Source of the DNA: an uncultured Mycoplasmatota bacterium | GTDB taxonomy: Bacteria > Bacillota_I > Bacilli_A > RF39 > UBA660 | Length of the DNA stretch: 64,000 nucleotides | Assembly: GCA_946498975.1 (NCBI GenBank) | Contig: CAMMQC010000003.1 | Coordinates: 1-64,000, forward strand | Reading direction: 5' to 3' | Shown here: one piece after another, positions 33,922 through 41,926 of the stretch | Layout: the number at the start of each line of letters is the position of its first letter | Position numbering within the stretch: the first letter of the stretch is position 1 | Made by a program: the position numbers and the translations under genes | Notes under the pieces: model-generated | What the model was told of the DNA's origin: nothing | Database searches by the model: none | Seen by the model: the letters and a program-made list of their open reading frames with translations, nothing else

Positions 33922-34474
33922 AACTACCCTCTTTTTGGAATGCTAGATATAGATTAGTATCTATAGTCTCTCCTATTAGAGAACCTTTTTCTACATAATC
34001 ATACATGTTTACACTTGATGTTACATTACCATAGAAAACATCTACTCCATTCATCTGCTGTATAATAACAGTTTTACCATATTTATCTTTATCTCCTATA
34101 AAAACTACGATACCACTATCTAAAGATTTCACTAAATAATTAGAGTCAACTGTTAATTTAACACCATCTTCATACATACTTTTATCAGTATAAACTAAGT
34201 CTTCATTAAAAACTTCTTTTGTCTCATTAGACTCTTCCTTTGTACCTAAGAAATATTTATCATAAAGTGTTTTAAAGTCAGTAAATGGTAGTGATGTGTT
34301 ATAAACATATTTATTAAAATTACTTTTAAACTCTAGATTAGTTTTAAATCCTATTAAAAGAATAAGAGTTACTATTATAGTTAGTAATACTTTTGTTATA
34401 AAGACTCTTATATGCTTTTTTAAATTGTTATTATGTTGTGGTTCTTTCTTCTTATAAAATTTAGATTCTACCAT
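33893..34474 (-). CDS. spoIVFA: stage IV sporulation protein FA (M23-like, inactive)
   Basis: A 193-residue membrane-anchored protein: a basic cytoplasmic N-terminus, one transmembrane helix (about 27-47) and an outer C-terminal domain (about 110-193). The outer domain follows the LytM/M23 beta fold (GIVVFIGDKDKYGKTVIIQQMNGVDVFYGNV) without the metal-binding His pairs. SpoIVFA holds BofA and SpoIVFB and is the regulatory subunit. It is shorter than in B. subtilis (264). It starts 45 nt after mreD and overlaps spoIVFB. Confidence 0.85.
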   Translation of the reverse strand: MVESKFYKKKEPQHNNNLKKHIRVFITKVLLTIIVTLILLIGFKTNLEFKSNFNKYVYNTSLPFTDFKTLYDKYFLGTKEESNETKEVFNEDLVYTDKSMYEDGVKLTVDSNYLVKSLDSGIVVFIGDKDKYGKTVIIQQMNGVDVFYGNVTSSVNMYDYVEKGSLIGETIDTNLYLAFQKEGSFVDYKEYIK

Positions 34475-34507
34475 TTATATCACCACTTAATTATATGTAT
34501 TAAGTAT

Positions 34508-34540
34508 AAGAAAAAGACATCAGTTTAAATGTCTTTTATG
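34508..34540 (-). terminator. hairpin at the end of mreD
   Basis: AAAAGACAT (34512-34520) and ATGTCTTTT (34529-34537) form a perfect 9-bp stem with a T-rich tail on the minus strand; the mreD stop is in the loop. It would reduce read-through into spoIVFA. Confidence 0.65.
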
Positions 34541-35020
34541 TGGCATATATTTACAAATTAAATATAGTATTTCTCCATAGATAATGTTTAGTATTAGACT
34601 ATTGTATATTAAATAAAGAGTACTTTCTATAGAAACAGGTACGACATTAAAGATAAATAGACTAAGAGAGAAAATAGTTTGATAAATTACTATTACTAAT
34701 ATAGTTAAAAATAAGTTAGTTAAAAGATTAAGTTCCATTTTCTTATAGATAAAACTTACTATTAGTCCTATTAATAAAAAGAAAATAGCGTGGGTAAATA
34801 AAAGATTTGTATAGAATAAATCATAAAGGAATCCTGTTATTCCTACTAGAATATAATAATCTTTATCTTTTTTCTTAAAGAATGGATAAATTATAACAAG
34901 ACTAATTAAAGTAAAGTATGGAGTAAATAAAGATAAATCTCCCATCATGTAGGGAAGAAAATTACTTAGGATACCATCTAAAAAGAAAGATATTACAACT
35001 ATTATTATTTGAAATATCAC
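34520..35020 (-). CDS. mreD: rod-shape-determining protein MreD
   Basis: A 166-residue integral membrane protein with five hydrophobic segments and the MreD pattern (FFLDGILSNFLPYM at the start, later YYILVGITGFLYDLFYTNLLFTHAIFFLLIGLI). It is part of the elongation complex with MreC and RodA. It is separated from mreC by a 1.6-kb insertion carrying an AlbA_2-type gene, so co-expression with mreC may be disturbed. Confidence 0.85.
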   Translation of the reverse strand: MIFQIIIVVISFFLDGILSNFLPYMMGDLSLFTPYFTLISLVIIYPFFKKKDKDYYILVGITGFLYDLFYTNLLFTHAIFFLLIGLIVSFIYKKMELNLLTNLFLTILVIVIYQTIFSLSLFIFNVVPVSIESTLYLIYNSLILNIIYGEILYLICKYMPHKRHLN

Positions 35021-35046
35021 ATAATCACTTTCCTTTCTTTTATTTA

Positions 35047-36489
35047 CTATTTTTTAAATTTATATTTAGTTGGACCAGATGTTTCAATTAAATTGCTATT
35101 TGTTAATAATGTTATTATGTCTGATGCTCTTGATTTTTTTACACCAAATATTTCTTCAATATTTTCTCTTTTAAACTCATACTGGTACATATATATATCA
35201 AATAGTTTTTGTATTTGCATATATGTTTTCTTTCTTGTATTATTAGGGAGACATTTATACATTCTAATCATAAAATAATCTCTATCACTTACAATATTAT
35301 CATTCATATGAATACTTTTTATTTCTTCTTCGTTTTGTTTTATATATCCTTTATTAGGAAAAACTACTGTAAATGAAGAAGTATCAGAATTAAATTTTGG
35401 CTTAATATCATAATCATTATAAGATTCAACAATTCTAGTTAAACCACTACCTCTTCTATCCATAAAGTGAAGTCTGCTAAATATATCAGAAATTACTCTA
35501 TTTCTTCTCATAGAAGGTATTTTTGTAATATCTAGATTCTGAACAAAACTACCATCAATCATACCACCTGGAGATGTAATTTCTAATCTGTTATCAAACA
35601 TATCTATATGAATTTCAGAGCCAATAATTTGATAATCTCTATGAATGATAGCGTTAACTATTGCTTCACGTATAGCTTTTATTGGATAGTCTTCTAATTC
35701 TACTCTCTTCATTCCTTTAATTTCCCAACTAGTTTTAGAATTGTTTCTTATAAATATTTCAGCATTTTCAAGCAAGGAAATTATACTACCTGTATATTCT
35801 TTATCATCAATGGCATCTCCATCTACTGAACCTTTTATTAAACCTTTCCATTTAGTGCAAACTATTTTTGACTGTGAAAGAAAACCTTGATCTGATAATA
35901 ATAAACCGGCATTTGTAATCTTATTATCTTTTGTTATTAATTCTAAGGATAAATAATCTTTTTCCTTATTTAACTCTTTTCCAGTTTCTTTTTTTAAGGA
36001 AGCATTTAATAAAGTGAAACTAACATCATTTATATCAAAGGTACTTGGCAATTCATCAAAAGTAGTATTTTGGCCTTTTAATATCAAATTATCTAGAATG
36101 TGTTTCGGTGCTATGATAGATTGATTACCAGACCTTATGAACGCTTCTTTTCTACCATCAGAATTATAATAATATGGCGTTCTTGGTCCGTCACCAATTT
36201 TAACTTCCATAAAGTCTTTATTTTCTTCATTAAATACATTTAATTCATAACGAGGTAATGGTGTAATTTTACTATTTATTAACTCTGTTACTTTTTCAGA
36301 ATCTTTAACTACATCATTCAAACCTACAGGTTTTTTATCAACATCACGTACTCCGAATAATAAGCTTCCACCATTTGAATTCGCAAAAGCTGAAACTGAT
36401 TTTAACCAACTTTTAGGCTTAGTATATTCGACTTTTTCTTTATAATCGATATTAGTATTTTCTATTTTATCATAATCGTTCAGACTCAT
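35047..36489 (-). CDS. AlbA_2/Schlafen-type DNA-binding ATPase with C-terminal helix-turn-helix
   Basis: A 480-residue COG2865-like protein. The N-terminal AlbA_2 (Schlafen) domain has DYKEKVEYTKPKSWLKSVSAFANSNGGSLLFGVRD (about 15-48). A GHKL-type ATPase domain follows with REAIVNAIIHRDY (about 275) and FDNRLEITSPGG (about 300), then RRGSGLTRI (about 345). A C-terminal winged helix (about 415-480) ends in VKKSRASDIITLLTNSNLIE. It is 88 bp downstream of a 21-bp repeat array and is wedged between mreC and mreD, which are adjacent in most bacteria. Members of this family act in transcription control or phage defence; neither is proven here. Confidence 0.85.
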   Translation of the reverse strand: MSLNDYDKIENTNIDYKEKVEYTKPKSWLKSVSAFANSNGGSLLFGVRDVDKKPVGLNDVVKDSEKVTELINSKITPLPRYELNVFNEENKDFMEVKIGDGPRTPYYYNSDGRKEAFIRSGNQSIIAPKHILDNLILKGQNTTFDELPSTFDINDVSFTLLNASLKKETGKELNKEKDYLSLELITKDNKITNAGLLLSDQGFLSQSKIVCTKWKGLIKGSVDGDAIDDKEYTGSIISLLENAEIFIRNNSKTSWEIKGMKRVELEDYPIKAIREAIVNAIIHRDYQIIGSEIHIDMFDNRLEITSPGGMIDGSFVQNLDITKIPSMRRNRVISDIFSRLHFMDRRGSGLTRIVESYNDYDIKPKFNSDTSSFTVVFPNKGYIKQNEEEIKSIHMNDNIVSDRDYFMIRMYKCLPNNTRKKTYMQIQKLFDIYMYQYEFKRENIEEIFGVKKSRASDIITLLTNSNLIETSGPTKYKFKK

Positions 36490-36577
36490 TACTTTACCTC
36501 CATTATACTTTGTTATACACTTAATTAATGGTTCGCTTTTTTAATATTAAACTTTACATTTTTAACAATTTATAATT

Positions 36578-36680
36578 GAAAACCGGACTTTTTTTGGAGA
36601 AAACCGGACTTTTTTTTAAGAAAACCGGACTTTTTTTCAAGAAAACCGGACTTTTTTTCAAGAAAACCGGACTTTTTTAT
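36578..36680 (+). repeat. five 21-bp tandem repeats around a CCGG core
   Basis: Five units start at 36578, 36599, 36620, 36641 and 36662, each reading close to GAAAACCGGACTTTTTTTCAA. The exact 21-bp period is two helical turns, so every CCGG lies on one face of the helix. The array sits between the mreC stop (36677) and the promoter region of the AlbA_2 gene, and the first units are slightly different from the last three. Confidence 0.9.
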
Positions 36681-37492
36681 TGTTTTTCCTCCTTTAGGAC
36701 AGTAACATAGTGAATATTATTAAAGTTTTGATTGGTCTTTACTCCTAAAGTTTTACTTAATCCATACTTATCATTAGTAATAGTCTCTACTTCTCCTATA
36801 TATATTCCTCTTGGAAACATTCCACCTAATCCACTTGTTGTTACTACATCACCTTTGTTAATCTCTACCTGGCTATCTACTCCACTGATTAATACTAAGT
36901 TATTTTCTTTATCATAACCACTAAGTATGGCAGTAGTCTCTCCTGTTGTCGTAGCGATAGAAACAGATACTTTATTATTTACATCATTGGCAGTTATAAG
37001 TTTTATTTCACTAGAATAATTAGTAACATTTTGTAGTTTACCAATAAGTCCATCTTTAGTAATAGCGACCATGTTCTTCTTTAAGCCATCTTTACTACCT
37101 TTATCTATTGTTAGAGTCTGATACCAATAACTTCTATTTCTTGATATGACAGTTGCATTAACTACATCATAGCCAGTTAAAGTCTGATTTAAATCTAAAG
37201 CATCACGTAGTTGTTCTATTTCTTCTTCTAAATGAACATTTAAATTCTTTTGGATTACATAACTTTCTGTTAAATCAGTATCTTTTTGAGCATTTAGGGA
37301 TGTAAATGGTAACATTACTCCTTTCATAACAATAGTAGCGGCATCTTTAAAGAATGACTCTACTGCTGTTAGTTTTCTATTTGATGATAGAGAGTAAAAT
37401 AAAACAAAAAATGCAACGATTATAACTATAATGATAATAATAATTTTTCTTCTTTTTTTACTTTTTCTATACATAGTATCTATTCCTTTCAA
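36677..37492 (-). CDS. mreC: rod-shape-determining protein MreC
   Basis: A 271-residue membrane-anchored protein: basic start (SKKRRK), one transmembrane helix (about 16-36), a coiled coil (about 70-110), and an outer beta-barrel domain with NATVISRNRSYWYQTLTIDKGSKDGLKKNM and TTSGLGGMFPRGIYIGEV. MreC scaffolds the elongation machinery. The gene follows radC by 34 nt; mreB is not in this window. The 3' end runs directly into the repeat array. Confidence 0.92.
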   Translation of the reverse strand: MKGIDTMYRKSKKRRKIIIIIIVIIVAFFVLFYSLSSNRKLTAVESFFKDAATIVMKGVMLPFTSLNAQKDTDLTESYVIQKNLNVHLEEEIEQLRDALDLNQTLTGYDVVNATVISRNRSYWYQTLTIDKGSKDGLKKNMVAITKDGLIGKLQNVTNYSSEIKLITANDVNNKVSVSIATTTGETTAILSGYDKENNLVLISGVDSQVEINKGDVVTTSGLGGMFPRGIYIGEVETITNDKYGLSKTLGVKTNQNFNNIHYVTVLKEEKQ

Positions 37493-37526
37493 AGTTTAGT
37501 ATACTAATAACTTTTTATTTTTGCAA

Positions 37527-38204
37527 TTAATCTAGTAAATTATTTTCTAAAAAACTAAAATATTTACTTTCACTAACTATTAAGTGGTCATATATCAAGA
37601 CTCCATGAATTTTTCCTAGTTCTATTAAATAATTAGTAAACTCTATATCTTTTGGACTAGGATTTACACTTCCTGAAGGATGATTATGAATACATATTAT
37701 ATAACTGGCACTAACTTTATAAGCTTCTTTAAATATTTCTCTTGGATGAACATTACTCTTAGTCATAGTACCTTTAAATAATAATTTACTACTAAGTACT
37801 TTTTTCTTACTATCTAGATAAATACAATAAAAGCATTCTTGTTTTAGTCCATAAAAAAATGATTTGCAATAGTTATAGATATCTTTAGCATTAGTTAATT
37901 TTATATTGTTATTTTCTTCTTCTAGAAATATTCTTTTACCAAGTTCTACCATAGCAAGGATTTTAGTGGCTTTTACAGGCCCTATTCCTTTTATTTTAAT
38001 TAGTTCTTGATAATTTAGATTAACAAAGTTTTTCATGCTTCTAACTTCCTTTAATAGTTCGAAAGCAAGTTCATTGGCATTAACATTTTTTACACCTTCT
38101 CCAAGAATAATGGCTAAGAGTTCACTACTAGATAGGCTGTTAGCACCTTTTTTAATTAATTTTTCCCTAGGTCTTTCACTCTTTGGTATTTCTTTTATTT
38201 TCAT
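37527..38204 (-). CDS. radC: RadC-family JAB-domain protein
   Basis: A 225-residue protein with an N-terminal helix-hairpin-helix (KIKGIGPVKATKILAMVELG, about 65-90) and a C-terminal JAB metal site (HNHPSGSVNPSPKDIEFTNYL, about 175-195). RadC proteins are widespread but their DNA-repair role is not established. It lies in the conserved order spoIIB-like, radC, mreC. Confidence 0.93.
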   Translation of the reverse strand: MKIKEIPKSERPREKLIKKGANSLSSSELLAIILGEGVKNVNANELAFELLKEVRSMKNFVNLNYQELIKIKGIGPVKATKILAMVELGKRIFLEEENNNIKLTNAKDIYNYCKSFFYGLKQECFYCIYLDSKKKVLSSKLLFKGTMTKSNVHPREIFKEAYKVSASYIICIHNHPSGSVNPSPKDIEFTNYLIELGKIHGVLIYDHLIVSESKYFSFLENNLLD

Positions 38205-38246
38205 TTTTGACCCCCTTCATTTATATTTTATACAATAATTTAAATT

Positions 38247-38699
38247 TTACTCTAAAACAAATTCTTGATAATTAGCTAGTACTACTTCATTAATAGAAGT
38301 TATCTCATCATTTGATTTAGCTTTGTTAAGTAAAACATCCATTTGTTCAAGAGTTGCTAGGAATTCTTCGTTTTCAATACTCATCTTTTTAATAGAAGTA
38401 TTAATATCTTCTTCATTATACATTTTCTTTAACTTTTCTAAATTATCATTAGATGATGTTATGGCAAGATAAACAATATAATTAGCATCTTCTTTTACAA
38501 TTAAATATGGGTCTATATTAGAGACTGCTTTTTTAGCTTGTTCTTCTGTACTATATGATCCTTCCATTAAAAAATAAGTGCTATTAACTTCTTTAATAAC
38601 AGTCTCTGATTCTAGTTTGTACTGTTCAAATAAAAAATTACCTAGTACTGCTCCTATTAAAATTGCCACTAACATTGTTATAAAAAAACTCTTTGTCAT
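38247..38699 (-). CDS. membrane protein with SPOR-like domain, SpoIIB-like by position
   Basis: A 150-residue protein starting at ATG 38699 (GGTGATAATA upstream) with one transmembrane helix (about 4-25) and an outer domain. Its first part, TYFLMEGSYSTEEQAKKAVSNIDPYLIVKEDANYIVYLAI, has the two-strand and helix pattern of SPOR domains. In B. subtilis spoIIB, a SPOR-type membrane protein, lies just upstream of maf-radC-mre, and the same place is occupied here. Sequence similarity to SpoIIB itself is weak, so I offer it as a functional equivalent. The longer frame to 38828 overlaps the divergent lipoprotein gene and is unlikely. Confidence 0.65.
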   Translation of the reverse strand: MTKSFFITMLVAILIGAVLGNFLFEQYKLESETVIKEVNSTYFLMEGSYSTEEQAKKAVSNIDPYLIVKEDANYIVYLAITSSNDNLEKLKKMYNEEDINTSIKKMSIENEEFLATLEQMDVLLNKAKSNDEITSINEVVLANYQEFVLE

Positions 38700-38801
38700 T
38701 ATTATCACCGTCTTTATATTAACAAAAGATATTTCACTATTTTGTCGAAAGTTGTAGTAAAATTTTAAGAAAAGTGATAAATTAATAATAGGAGGAAACA
38801 T

Positions 38802-39275
38802 ATGAAAAAGAAATTTAAAATTTGGCAAGTAGTTTTAGGAGTATGCTCTTTATTACTAGTTACTGGTTGTGGTAATAGTAATAATATGGAATCTATGACT
38901 TGTACAAGAACAATGAATCAAAACGGGATTAAGACTAGCTTAAAATATAATGTTGAGTATGAAGGAGATTATGTTTCAAGAATTAAAACAGTTGAGACAG
39001 TTGAAACTGATAGTACTGATATACTTAATACTTATAAAGATCAGATAGAGTCTTTATATAGTCCTTACAAAGATGTAGAATACTATGAGTATAATGTTGA
39101 TGTTACTGATAATAAATTGACTTCTACTGTTGATATTAATTATGAAAAAGTTGATACTGATAAATTACTTGAAATTGATTCTGCTAATGGACAATTAATT
39201 AAAGATGGTAAAATCAGTGTTGATGATATTAAAAGTGTCTATGAGAGTTTAGGTGCTACATGTAAAAACGACTAG
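38802..39275 (+). CDS. DUF1307/YehR-family lipoprotein
   Basis: A 157-residue lipoprotein with a basic start, hydrophobic stretch and lipobox LVTGC (residues about 20-24), so Cys24 would be lipidated and the rest lies outside the membrane. The domain begins SMTCTRTMNQNG and continues with paired beta/charged segments (VEYEGDYVSRIKTVET), as in YehR-like proteins of unknown function. RBS AGGAGGA is 8 nt upstream. It is divergent from the SpoIIB-like gene and ends in a terminator shared with the phosphoesterase. Confidence 0.8.
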   Translation: MKKKFKIWQVVLGVCSLLLVTGCGNSNNMESMTCTRTMNQNGIKTSLKYNVEYEGDYVSRIKTVETVETDSTDILNTYKDQIESLYSPYKDVEYYEYNVDVTDNKLTSTVDINYEKVDTDKLLEIDSANGQLIKDGKISVDDIKSVYESLGATCKND

Positions 39276-39298
39276 AATTTCTAGTCTTTTATTTTGAG
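39266..39298. terminator. bidirectional terminator between the lipoprotein and phosphoesterase genes
   Basis: GACTAGAA / TTCTAGTC is a perfect 8-bp stem with almost no loop, followed by TTTTATTTT. It covers both stop codons. Confidence 0.7.
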
Positions 39299-40129
39299 TG
39301 TTAAAGTGTGGACTGTTTCATCTTTAATGAAATTATAGCCTTCTATTACTAGGCCATCTGTTGTAGAAAGGGTTGCAAAACCTGGGGCATAAAATCCTAA
39401 AGAATAACTATTAGGTTGTAGATTACTGCAACTAGCTACTCTAAAGGCATTTCTATTTTCTTTAAACTTAAAGAAGTGAGAATGCCCTTTTAATATTAAA
39501 TCATAATTATAGTGAGGTGGTACTAGGACTGAAGATGGGACATTATGTTCTAGTAATAATTTATAATTAGAGCATTTAAGATAGGCACCTCCTGTTCCTA
39601 AGATAATAAACGTATCAGATGATAGTTCTTTGTATAAATCAATACCTAGTCTTTTGAACTTAGTATCATGGTTACCTAATATGGCATAAGTTATAATATT
39701 AGTTGGCCAAATATCATGAAATCTTACAATCTGTTTATAATGCAAGTTTATTAACTCATCTTGAGTAAGATCACACCTTTCATCATAACTATCTAATATG
39801 TCTCCTGTATGTAAAACTTTATTTATACCATTTTGTTCTAAAAGATTGAAACTTTTATTAATATAGTATGGACTATCCTTTTCGTTACCTATATGAGTAT
39901 CACTTATTATCCCATATTTTGAATCTTTTAAGACTAAAGAAAACTGATATTTGTATTTAAGTTTATTTAGGATTTTTCTTTTGTCTTCAAAAATATCTTT
40001 ATCATGTAAACCATAATCTAATATTCCTAACATGACGTTATGATTAAGTTTATATTCTTCTTTTAAGATATCAAAATTTTCAAGTGTTAATCTTTTTACT
40101 ATTTCTTTATATTTTAAATCTTTTCTCAT
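39281..40129 (-). CDS. calcineurin-like metallophosphoesterase
   Basis: A 282-residue two-metal phosphoesterase. The motifs are in order: SDTHIG (about 115), GDILDSYDER (about 145), LGNHDTKF (about 185), EHNVPSS near 225 and GHSHFF (about 245). An N-terminal 90-residue helical extension (KYKEIVKRLTLENFDILKEEYKLN) precedes the catalytic domain and is not typical of YfcE-type enzymes. The ATG at 40129 has GTAGGA upstream. Substrate unknown; phosphodiesters or nucleic acid are common in the family. Confidence 0.85.
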   Translation of the reverse strand: MRKDLKYKEIVKRLTLENFDILKEEYKLNHNVMLGILDYGLHDKDIFEDKRKILNKLKYKYQFSLVLKDSKYGIISDTHIGNEKDSPYYINKSFNLLEQNGINKVLHTGDILDSYDERCDLTQDELINLHYKQIVRFHDIWPTNIITYAILGNHDTKFKRLGIDLYKELSSDTFIILGTGGAYLKCSNYKLLLEHNVPSSVLVPPHYNYDLILKGHSHFFKFKENRNAFRVASCSNLQPNSYSLGFYAPGFATLSTTDGLVIEGYNFIKDETVHTLTLKIKD

Positions 40130-40179
40130 TATATGTCCTACTTTCATATTAATTCCATATTATCATAATTTTCTTTTAC

Positions 40180-40222
40180 TGTGGACAGTTTTTTGAGGTT
40201 GTGGACAGAAATTCTGTGGACA
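40180..40222 (+). repeat. three direct copies of TGTGGACA
   Basis: TGTGGACA occurs at 40180-40187, 40200-40207 and 40215-40222, upstream of the phosphoesterase gene and downstream of the tRNA cluster. Each copy is one base from the reverse complement of a DnaA box core (TGTGGATA). Confidence 0.6.
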
Positions 40223-40259
40223 AAAAAATCAACTACTTCTTTCAGAAGCGTTGATTTTA
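40223..40259 (-). terminator. terminator of the ten-tRNA transcript
   Basis: On the minus strand AAAATCAACGCTTCT / AGAAGTAGTTGATTTT form a long stem, followed by a T-run, 12 nt past tRNA-Phe. Confidence 0.85.
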
Positions 40260-40270
40260 TTAACTTTAAC

Positions 40271-40346
40271 TGGTGGCTCCAGCGGGAATCGAACCAGCGA
40301 CACAAGGATTTTCAGTCCTTTGCTCTACCGACTGAGCTATGAAGCC
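40271..40346 (-). tRNA. tRNA-Phe(GAA)
   Basis: The minus strand starts GGCTTCATAGCTCAG, has anticodon GAA in the loop CTGAAAA, T-arm GGTTCGATT and encoded CCA. Last gene of the ten-tRNA transcript. Confidence 0.95.
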
Positions 40347-40358
40347 AAAAATAAAAAA

Positions 40359-40435
40359 TGGCGGTTCCGACGGGGCTCGAACCCGCGATCTTCTGCGTGA
40401 CAGGCAGACGTGTTAACCAGCTGCACCACGGAACC
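40359..40435 (-). tRNA. tRNA-Asp(GUC)
   Basis: Acceptor GGTTCCG, anticodon GTC in loop CTGTCAC, discriminator G, encoded CCA. Confidence 0.95.
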
Positions 40436-40436
40436 A

Positions 40437-40512
<76 letters not shown>

Positions 40513-40528
40513 ATATCAAATTTTTAAA

Positions 40529-40621
40529 TGGCGGAGGAAAAGGGATTCGAACCCCTGCGCCGCTTGCACGACCTCCCGGTTTTCAAGACCGGTCCCTTCA
40601 ACCAGACTTGGGTATTCCTCC
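40529..40621 (-). tRNA. tRNA-Ser(UGA)
   Basis: Acceptor GGAGGAA/TTCCTCC, anticodon TGA in loop CTTGAAA, a long variable arm and encoded CCA. Confidence 0.95.
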
Positions 40622-40629
40622 AAAATAGA

Positions 40630-40718
40630 TGGTGCCTAAGGTCGGACTTGAACCGACACGAGGGGTGAACCTCCCAGGATTTTAAGTCCTGTGCGTCTAC
40701 CAATTTCGCCACTCAGGC
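40630..40718 (-). tRNA. tRNA-Leu(UAA)
   Basis: Acceptor GCCTGAG/CTTAGGC, anticodon TAA in loop CTTAAAA, a long variable arm and encoded CCA. Confidence 0.94.
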
Positions 40719-40727
40719 ACATATAAA

Positions 40728-40803
40728 TGGTGACCCGCATGAGATTCGAACTCATGACCCTTTGATTAAAAGTCAAATGCTCTACCGACTGAGCTAGCGG
40801 ATC
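40728..40803 (-). tRNA. tRNA-Lys(UUU)
   Basis: Acceptor GATCCGC/GCGGGTC, anticodon TTT in loop CTTTTAA, encoded CCA. A second Lys tRNA with CUU is at 57613. Confidence 0.95.
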
Positions 40804-40817
40804 AACTACTAATTAGA

Positions 40818-40892
40818 TGGTTGCCTCGGTTAGATTCGAACTAACGCATGTCAGAGTCAAAGTCTGATGCCTTACCACTTGGCTACGAGGCA
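40818..40892 (-). tRNA. tRNA-Gln(UUG)
   Basis: Acceptor TGCCTCG/CGAGGCA, anticodon TTG in loop CTTTGAC, encoded CCA. Confidence 0.95.
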
Positions 40893-40902
40893 ATATATTA
40901 AG

Positions 40903-40986
40903 TGGTGGAGAGAGATGGATTCGAACCATCGAACCCGAAGGAACAGATTTACAGTCTGTCGCGTTTAGCCACTTCGCTATCTCTCC
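40903..40986 (-). tRNA. tRNA-Tyr(GUA)
   Basis: Acceptor GGAGAGA/TCTCTCC, anticodon GTA in loop CTGTAAA, long variable arm, encoded CCA. Confidence 0.95.
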
Positions 40987-40998
40987 GACATAATAAAA

Positions 40999-41074
40999 TG
41001 GTGCCGAAAACAGGAATCGAACCCGTAACCTACTGATTACAAATCAGTTGCTCTACCAATTGAGCTATTTCGGC
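40999..41074 (-). tRNA. tRNA-Thr(UGU)
   Basis: Acceptor GCCGAAA/TTTCGGC, anticodon TGT in loop TTTGTAA, encoded CCA. Confidence 0.95.
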
Positions 41075-41087
41075 AACATATAATAAA

Positions 41088-41164
41088 TGGTGGGCGATAT
41101 AGGACTCGAACCTATGACCCCTTGCTTGTAAGGCAAGTGCTCTAACCAACTGAGCTAATCGCCC
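41088..41164 (-). tRNA. tRNA-Val(UAC)
   Basis: Acceptor GGGCGAT/ATCGCCC, anticodon TAC in loop CTTACAA, encoded CCA. First gene of the ten-tRNA transcript. Confidence 0.95.
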
Positions 41165-41184
41165 AAAACCGTTTGACATGATTA

Positions 41185-41213
41185 AATATACCAGTTAATT
41201 TGATGATTGTCAA
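41185..41213 (-). promoter_or_regulatory. promoter of the ten-tRNA transcript
   Basis: On the minus strand TTGACA (41208-41213), 17-nt spacer and TATATT (41185-41190), about 20 nt upstream of tRNA-Val. Confidence 0.8.
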
Positions 41214-41217
41214 TAAT

Positions 41218-41586
41218 TTATTTGCATATTTTTTCACTTTTTTCTTTTTCTAGCTCTTTTCTTACCCAATAATCAAGGTGTAAGGCTAAATTTTTAAAGC
41301 CATTTTCTGTTTCTTTTATCCTACTACCATTCCTTTTAGTAATTCTATAATCTACATTTTTAATACTTAACTTAAACATGTTATCACTACTTTTGCCTAC
41401 TATTCTTACTCTTATTAGTTCATTAAGAGTAACATATTTATTTAAATCATCTATGTAATGATTACCAATTTCTGATATGTGAATAAGTCCGTTGTTGTAA
41501 TTATCTAATTTTACAAAAATACCATAATCTTTTATACCTGTAACAGTTCCAAGAACAATGGAACCTTCTTTATATTCTTTTGCCAT
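41218..41586 (-). CDS. S1 RNA-binding domain protein (YugI/CvfD-like)
   Basis: A 122-residue protein with one S1 OB-fold domain (about 4-75: GSIVLGTVTGIKDYGIFVKLDN, GLIHISEIGNHY) and a basic/helical tail. It matches the small stand-alone S1 proteins of Firmicutes such as YugI (GSP13), which associate with the ribosome or act in post-transcriptional control. It lies just upstream of the tRNA promoter in the same orientation. Confidence 0.85.
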   Translation of the reverse strand: MAKEYKEGSIVLGTVTGIKDYGIFVKLDNYNNGLIHISEIGNHYIDDLNKYVTLNELIRVRIVGKSSDNMFKLSIKNVDYRITKRNGSRIKETENGFKNLALHLDYWVRKELEKEKSEKICK

Positions 41587-41695
41587 AAACTTCCCTCTTC
41601 TAGTGTATTATAGCAGAAAATGTTTGTCCTTACAACCTTTACAAAAATCATAAATATCTCTATAATTATGATATTGAAAGGAAAAAGTGATTAGA

Positions 41696-41926
41696 ATGGA
41701 AAATGTTGAAGAGAAAATTAAAAGTATTATAGATGAATTAAAGCCTTTTTTAATTAGTGATGGTGGCGCTTTAGAATATATTAAATTTGAAGATGGTATT
41801 GTCTATGTAAAATTAGGTGGAGCTTGTGCTGATTGTGCTTTTTTAGATATTACTTTAAAAGATGGTATTGAACAAATGATAATGAATGAAGTACCTGAAG
41901 TTAAAGAAGTGAGAAATATTAATTAG
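41696..41926 (+). CDS. NifU-like C-terminal domain protein (iron-sulfur scaffold)
   Basis: A 76-residue stand-alone NifU C-terminal domain with the CxxC motif in GGACADCAFLDITLK (about residues 45-59) and LKPFLISDGGALEYI near the start. It can carry a transient iron-sulfur cluster for delivery to targets. In B. subtilis the equivalent YutI is next to yutH, and a YutH-like gene is convergent here with 8 nt overlap. I chose ATG 41696; GTG at 41687 is closer to AAAGGA but leaves only 4 nt of spacing. Confidence 0.88.
   Translation: MENVEEKIKSIIDELKPFLISDGGALEYIKFEDGIVYVKLGGACADCAFLDITLKDGIEQMIMNEVPEVKEVRNIN

Noticed and set aside
36578-36680. CRISPR array
   Set aside because: The 21-bp units are directly adjacent with no unique spacers, and no cas gene is present.
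38700-38828. N-terminal extension of the SpoIIB-like protein
   Set aside because: It would overlap the divergent lipoprotein gene's start region, and a good RBS sits before the ATG at 38699.
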